From contig DJGH01000073.1 of NCBI GenBank assembly GCA_002431635.1, forward strand, positions 253 through 9,641: a stretch of 9,389 bases of DNA, given 5' to 3'. How positions within the stretch are numbered: position 1 is the first letter of the stretch; the number at the start of each line of letters is the position of its first letter. This DNA is from Petrotoga sp. UBA5851. Its GTDB lineage: Bacteria; Thermotogota; Thermotogae; Petrotogales; Petrotogaceae. The position numbers were made by a program, and so were the translations under genes. The notes below the pieces were generated by a model. It was given only the letters and a program-made list of their open reading frames with translations. It did no database searches and was not told the DNA's origin. This document shows, piece after piece, positions 6,444-9,389 of this stretch.

Positions 6444-6679
6444 AAAGTACAGAAAAAAAATACTTTTCCAGAATTTCAAAAACATCTGATGAAAAAGACC
6501 TTTTTTTTACTGGAGATATACAAAAAAAGTATATGATTTTTTCTGAAAAAATCATATCAGACCTGATATACTTAGTATATACGCTTAAGGAAGAACTGTA
6601 TACATGCTCTAAAGTCAATGAAAAAATAAAATTATATTCTCAAAGAACAGAGAATATAATTAAAAAGATAAAATATTGA
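6440..6679 (+). CDS. Small lysine-rich protein, unknown
   Basis: This 79-residue ORF starts at a TTG with CAGGGGG (6426-6432) seven bases upstream. It is not recognised. It is rich in Lys, Glu and Ile, with a probable helical C-terminal half (IISDLIYLVYTLKEELYTCSK and onward), and has no signal peptide or catalytic motif. It follows the small XRE gene by 42 bp in the same reading frame, so it may be co-transcribed, or may be the detached C-terminal part of a longer regulator comparable to the paralogue's tail. Its coding region contains a cluster of palindromes (6531-6580), which is unusual and weakens confidence that protein coding is the only function here. Its stop is six bases from the convergent gene's stop. 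Confidence 0.55.
   Translation: MKSTEKKYFSRISKTSDEKDLFFTGDIQKKYMIFSEKIISDLIYLVYTLKEELYTCSKVNEKIKLYSQRTENIIKKIKY
6531..6580. repeat. Three consecutive palindromes
   Basis: ATATGATTTTTTC (6531-6543) and GAAAAAATCATAT (6545-6557) are perfect 13-bp arms around one base. ATATCAG/CTGATAT (6554-6560 and 6563-6569) is a 7-bp pair with a 2-bp centre. ATATACT/AGTATAT (6566-6572 and 6574-6580) is another 7-bp pair around one base. The three overlap end to end inside the small ORF. Confidence 0.75.
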
Positions 6680-6685
6680 GTATAA

Positions 6686-6934
6686 TTACAGACTTCTGAA
6701 AAAAAATCTGAGATCTTCTTTTTCCTGTTGTGAAAGCTTATGCCAGCGCTTACCCTGCACGGCTCCTTCCAGTGCGAACAGCATATTAATGCATGCTTGC
6801 CCGTCAATGTTCTTAATTTTTTTGAAAGCCTCCTTGCTTCCTGCATCAAGCAGTTCTGTACTGTCATGTATTCCTGCTTTTATAAGCAGAGCCTCAAGAA
6901 CGGCTCCAATGTTCTCCATTTCAGATAATTTCAA
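6686..6934 (-). CDS. Stand-alone TfoX C-terminal-domain protein
   Basis: This 82-residue protein starts at TTG (6932-6934), chosen because GGAGGTGG (6942-6949) lies seven bases upstream. It matches the C-terminal domain of TfoX/Sxy proteins along its whole length: IGAVLEALLIKAGI, then the ELLDAGSKEAF segment, and CINMLFALEGAVQGKRWHKL near the end. In Haemophilus and Vibrio TfoX is a competence regulator, but single C-terminal-domain proteins are common in other bacteria and their job is not established. The fold is helix-hairpin-helix-like, so contact with nucleic acid or protein is possible. It converges on the small ORF with six bases between stops, and is transcribed away from hcp. Confidence 0.9.
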   Translation of the reverse strand: MKLSEMENIGAVLEALLIKAGIHDSTELLDAGSKEAFKKIKNIDGQACINMLFALEGAVQGKRWHKLSQQEKEDLRFFFRSL

Positions 6935-6969
6935 CTGAAAACCACCTCCGTGTGTTCTTTTCAGTGTAA

Positions 6970-6978
6970 ATTATATCA
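6970..6978 (-). promoter_or_regulatory. Extended -10 promoter of the TfoX-like gene
   Basis: On the minus strand the bases read TGATATAAT, an extended -10 box (hexamer at 6970-6975). No good -35 is seen, as is usual for extended -10 promoters. The expected leader is about 29 bases and includes the ribosome-binding site. Confidence 0.6.
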
Positions 6979-7006
6979 AAATAGGCATTTAATAAGTATT
7001 CTTTTT

Positions 7007-7015
7007 TGGTATAAT
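7007..7015 (+). promoter_or_regulatory. Possible upstream extended -10 promoter for hcp
   Basis: TGGTATAAT, a perfect extended -10, lies about 107 bp before hcp. If used, transcription would begin near 7022 and the palindrome at 7044-7057 would be downstream of the start, where a bound protein could block it. Confidence 0.4.
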
Positions 7016-7043
7016 GTAAATATGTATCCTAAGCATTTCAGAC

Positions 7044-7057
7044 GTAACATATGTTAC
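7044..7057. promoter_or_regulatory. FNR/CRP-type palindrome upstream of hcp, HcpR-like operator
   Basis: GTAACATATGTTAC is a perfect 14-bp palindrome with half-sites GTAAC and GTTAC, a layout typical of CRP/FNR-family sites. hcp genes in many anaerobes are controlled by the FNR-family nitrosative-stress regulator HcpR. The regulator itself is not in this window, so the assignment is by motif form and position. Confidence 0.7.
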
Positions 7058-7085
7058 CGACATAGTTGGCTTTTTTGGGTATGAT
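7057..7085 (+). promoter_or_regulatory. Activator-dependent promoter of hcp
   Basis: CCGACA (7057-7062, four of six matches), a 17-bp spacer and TATGAT (7080-7085, five of six) form a weak promoter with a predicted start near 7092. The palindrome abuts the -35, putting its centre at about -41.5, the class II activator position. Confidence 0.55.
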
Positions 7086-7121
7086 TTAGTTGCAAGCTGA
7101 AAACTATCAGGAGGTGAAAGT

Positions 7122-8786
7122 ATGTCTATGTTCTGTTATCAGTGCAGTGAGGCAGCCAACAACACAGGTTGTACAATTCAGGGGGTATGCGGTAAAAGTG
7201 CTGATGTATCAAATCTTCAGGATATGCTTATCTGGGTTTTGAAAGGTATTTCTTACTATGCACAAAAGGCCAGGGAGCTTGGTGCAAGTAATGAAAATGT
7301 CGATTTTTTTGTCATCCAGAGTCTTTTTACGACGATTACAAATGCCAATTTTGACCAGGAAAGGATGACAATGTTTATAGAAAGTGCTTTTCAAGCACGT
7401 AGGACAATAAAAGAGCTTTTTGAAAAGAAATATTTTGAAAAGTACGGCAAAGAGTTTACAGAAAATGTTCCACAGGCGGCAAGCTGGTATAAAGCCGGTG
7501 GTACTCCCATATATGAGCTCAAAGGTTCTGAAGTTGGAGTTCTTATGGACAATAATGAGGACATAAGATCGCTGAAGTACTTTCTTATCTTTGGGTTAAA
7601 AGGAATAGCAGCCTATGCCGAACACGCATATGTTCTTGACAAGAGTGACTCAGGAATATTTGCATTTGTTGAAAAAGGCCTTGCAGCTACATTAAGAGAG
7701 GATATAACCGTTGATGAGCTCCTTGGTCTTATTATGGAGGCTGGTAAGATATCTGTCGATACCATGGCGCTTCTTGATGGTGCTAATACAGGAACGTATG
7801 GAAAACAGGAAATAACCAAAGTGTTTACGGGAACATATGCAACTCCCGCCATACTGGTCAGCGGACATGATCTGCGTGATCTTCATGATCTGCTTGAACA
7901 GACCAAAGATAAAGGCATAAAAATATATACCCACGGAGAGATGCTGGCCTGCAATGCATACCCTGAGCTTAAAAAATACCCGCACCTTGCCGGAAATTTT
8001 GGTACCGCATGGTACAATCAGCAGAAAGAGTTCGAGGAGTTCGGAGGAGTCATACTTATGACCACCAACTGTCTGGTTAAGCCAAGAGACTCATATGCGG
8101 GCAAGCTTTTCACCACAGGTGTGGTAGCATACCCCGGCATAGAACATATTCATGACAGAAAGCCCTCAGGACAGAAGGACTTCTCAAAGGTTATAGCCAA
8201 AGCTCTTGAAACTGGTCCTATAAAGGCACGTGATGGAAAGTATATTACAATAGGGTTTGGCCATGACCAGATAGCCGCTGTGGCAGATAAGGTTGTGGAT
8301 GCAGTCAAGACCGGCAAGATAAAGAAGTTTTTTGTTATGGGCGGTTGTGACGGAAGAAACCCAGCCAGAAAGTACTATACCCAGTTTGCCCAAGAACTAC
8401 CTAAGGATACGGTAATTCTTACGGCGGGATGTGCCAAGTACAGGTATAATATGCTTGATCTGGGAGATATTGACGGGATACCGAGAGTTTTGGATGCCGG
8501 ACAGTGCAATGATTCTTATTCTCTGGCAGTAACAGCACTCAAACTGAAAGAGGTTTTTGGAGTTGCCGATATAAATGACCTCCCGATAGAGTACAATATA
8601 GCCTGGTACGAACAGAAGGCAGTTGCCGTTCTACTTGCCCTGCTCTATCTGGGTGTGAAAAATATAAAACTTGGTCCTGTTCTTCCGGCATTTCTATCTC
8701 CGGCTGTGGCCAAAGTGGTAGTTGAAAAGTTTAATATTTCTCTTATAAATGATGTGCAAAGTGACATGGAGCAAATGCTTAGATAA
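7122..8786 (+). CDS. hcp: Hydroxylamine reductase (hybrid-cluster protein), class I
   Basis: This 554-residue cytoplasmic iron-sulfur protein is full length for the family. The N-terminal Cys5, Cys8, Cys17 and Cys23 have CX2CX8CX5C spacing, the class I pattern of strict anaerobes that holds a [4Fe-4S] cluster. By motif, the hybrid-cluster ligands are His249 (SGHDL), Glu273 (HGEML), Cys317 (TTNC), Cys409 (GGCDGR, the persulfide position), Cys437 (TAGCAKYR), Cys462 (AGQCNDSYS) and Glu497 (YEQKA). All are present. It reduces hydroxylamine to ammonia in vitro; in vivo a role in nitric oxide reduction and nitrosative stress is favoured. AGGAGGTGA (7109-7117) sets the first ATG; a second ATG two codons on is possible. 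It is monocistronic, with an HcpR-like site upstream and its own terminator. No Hcr reductase gene is adjacent. Confidence 0.98.
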   Translation: MSMFCYQCSEAANNTGCTIQGVCGKSADVSNLQDMLIWVLKGISYYAQKARELGASNENVDFFVIQSLFTTITNANFDQERMTMFIESAFQARRTIKELFEKKYFEKYGKEFTENVPQAASWYKAGGTPIYELKGSEVGVLMDNNEDIRSLKYFLIFGLKGIAAYAEHAYVLDKSDSGIFAFVEKGLAATLREDITVDELLGLIMEAGKISVDTMALLDGANTGTYGKQEITKVFTGTYATPAILVSGHDLRDLHDLLEQTKDKGIKIYTHGEMLACNAYPELKKYPHLAGNFGTAWYNQQKEFEEFGGVILMTTNCLVKPRDSYAGKLFTTGVVAYPGIEHIHDRKPSGQKDFSKVIAKALETGPIKARDGKYITIGFGHDQIAAVADKVVDAVKTGKIKKFFVMGGCDGRNPARKYYTQFAQELPKDTVILTAGCAKYRYNMLDLGDIDGIPRVLDAGQCNDSYSLAVTALKLKEVFGVADINDLPIEYNIAWYEQKAVAVLLALLYLGVKNIKLGPVLPAFLSPAVAKVVVEKFNISLINDVQSDMEQMLR

Positions 8787-8810
8787 AAAACCGGGTTATC
8801 CCGGTTTTTT
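8785..8810 (+). terminator. Intrinsic terminator of hcp
   Basis: CCGGG (8791-8795), loop TTAT and CCCGG (8800-8804) form the GC stem, extended by six A-T pairs, and end in a T run. It overlaps the hcp stop codon and, being symmetric, could act in both directions. Confidence 0.95.
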
Positions 8811-8825
8811 CTTTTAGACTGAATG

Positions 8826-8847
8826 TGTTATAATATATGTATACATA
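8826..8847 (+). promoter_or_regulatory. Extended -10 box followed by a palindrome
   Basis: TGTTATAAT (8826-8834) is an extended -10 box. The perfect 12-bp palindrome TATGTATACATA (8836-8847) lies directly after it, across the predicted transcription start, a position typical of a repressor site. Confidence 0.4.
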
Positions 8848-8899
8848 AGTATATCTTATTTTGATAGAAAGTATCATTACTTAATACATAGGTATGATT

Positions 8900-8908
8900 T
8901 GGTATAAT
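8900..8908 (+). promoter_or_regulatory. Second extended -10 promoter for the glycosyltransferase gene
   Basis: TGGTATAAT sits 47 bp before the start codon at 8956. No clear -35 is seen. The surrounding TTTGGTATAAT also occurs upstream of hcp (7005-7015), suggesting a recurring promoter type. Confidence 0.5.
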
Positions 8909-8955
8909 TATAAAAGGTACTTCCAAAAATTTTATAAAACATCTGGAGACAATCC

Positions 8956-9389
8956 AATGAAAAAAAATGAAAAGAAAAACATCCTCATAATAGGTTATAC
9001 CCATCCCAAGCACGATAAAAGAGTCATTCGTACCGTTGAAAGCCTTTGCAAACATTACAATGTATTCTACCAGTATGCTGTATCCCCCGGGGAAAAAGAT
9101 TCTGAACAGGAGAATATTTTTTTGGGTAATGTAAAGTTTTTACCCTTGATATTTGACCCAGCAAAAGAAAGTACCATGATAAAAAAATTCACAGCAAGAC
9201 GACCTTTTGATAAAAAACTACTTTTGATTATAAAAAGCAGAAAATGGGATGCCATATACTTTCATCATTTCTGTCAGACCTTTCCCGTCGGAGCTTTCAG
9301 GCTGGCAAGAAAGAATTCGGATAAAATAATTTATGATGTACACGAAAATCATCCGGAAAATTTTTTGAATACTCTTCATGGAGTAATGA
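8956..9389 (+). CDS. GT-B glycosyltransferase, 5' part, cut by window edge
   Basis: The frame is open from ATG 8956 to the right edge (144 codons). The start follows TGGAG (8944-8948) by seven bases. The N-terminal KNILIIGYTHPKHDKRVIRTVESL is a beta strand, loop and helix typical of GT-B-fold (GT4-like) enzymes acting on activated sugars, and the DVHENHP motif near residue 132 recurs in that family. Only the acceptor-side N-terminal domain is visible; the nucleotide-sugar domain lies outside. It probably acts at the inner face of the cytoplasmic membrane in surface polysaccharide or glycolipid assembly. Donor and acceptor cannot be told. It may be the first gene of a cluster, since it follows two promoter-like elements and a terminator. 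Confidence 0.85.

Noticed and set aside
6433..6489. ATG at 6433 as start of the small ORF
   Set aside because: That frame meets a stop after 18 codons; the TTG at 6440 with CAGGGGG upstream gives the longer ORF.
6191..6679. Toxin-antitoxin module (XRE antitoxin plus small partner)
   Set aside because: The partner ORF shows no toxin motif and the two-repressor layout is unusual for such modules; kept only as a possibility.
7613..7985. Minus-strand ORFs opposite hcp
   Set aside because: They overlap conserved ligand-bearing regions of hcp and have no translation signals.
8828..9055. 75-residue minus-strand ORF opposite the glycosyltransferase leader
   Set aside because: It covers promoter-like sequence and the start of a better-supported gene on the plus strand.
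1..9389. CRISPR array, insertion sequence or prophage
   Set aside because: No regularly spaced repeats, transposase, terminal inverted repeats or phage structural genes were seen.

Overview
The window is an ordinary-looking, AT-rich chromosomal stretch from what is probably an anaerobic, motile bacterium with two membranes. Hydroxylamine reductase (hcp) has the cysteine spacing seen in strict anaerobes. A chemoreceptor implies chemotaxis. A secreted protein with beta-barrel-like strands and a C-terminal phenylalanine implies an outer membrane. ATA and AGA codons are frequent, and TTG/GTG starts are common. The phylum cannot be fixed from the sequence; Thermotogota or Spirochaetota are guesses only.

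Layout, left to right. On the minus strand, a membrane sensor histidine kinase runs off the left edge (1-1445). Divergent from it is a two-gene operon for a split ThrE/YjjPB-type exporter (1493-2695). A tRNA-Arg(CCU) follows (2726-2800), with its own consensus promoter overlapping the exporter stop codon, and then a long hairpin. On the minus strand come a methyl-accepting chemotaxis protein (2873-4582) and an exported beta-barrel-like protein (4730-5515). A 17-bp bidirectional terminator separates them and overlaps the chemoreceptor promoter.

The middle holds a small regulatory island: two divergent, paralogous XRE/Cro-type repressors (5675-6031/6040 and 6191-6397) with TTGCA-type repeats between them. 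A small unknown ORF lies in frame behind the second repressor and contains a run of palindromes. A stand-alone TfoX C-terminal-domain protein converges on it (6686-6934).

The right part carries hcp (7122-8786) with a clean terminator. Its upstream region has a perfect 14-bp FNR/HcpR-like palindrome centred where a class II activator would sit (about -41.5 from the predicted start). The window ends in the 5' part of a GT-B glycosyltransferase (8956 onward).

No mobile element, CRISPR array or integrase was seen. The most interesting material is regulatory: the repressor pair and its shared operator candidates, the palindrome cluster at 6531-6580, the hcp promoter architecture, and the histidine kinase's C-terminal extension. 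None of it amounts to clear evidence of a wholly new system.
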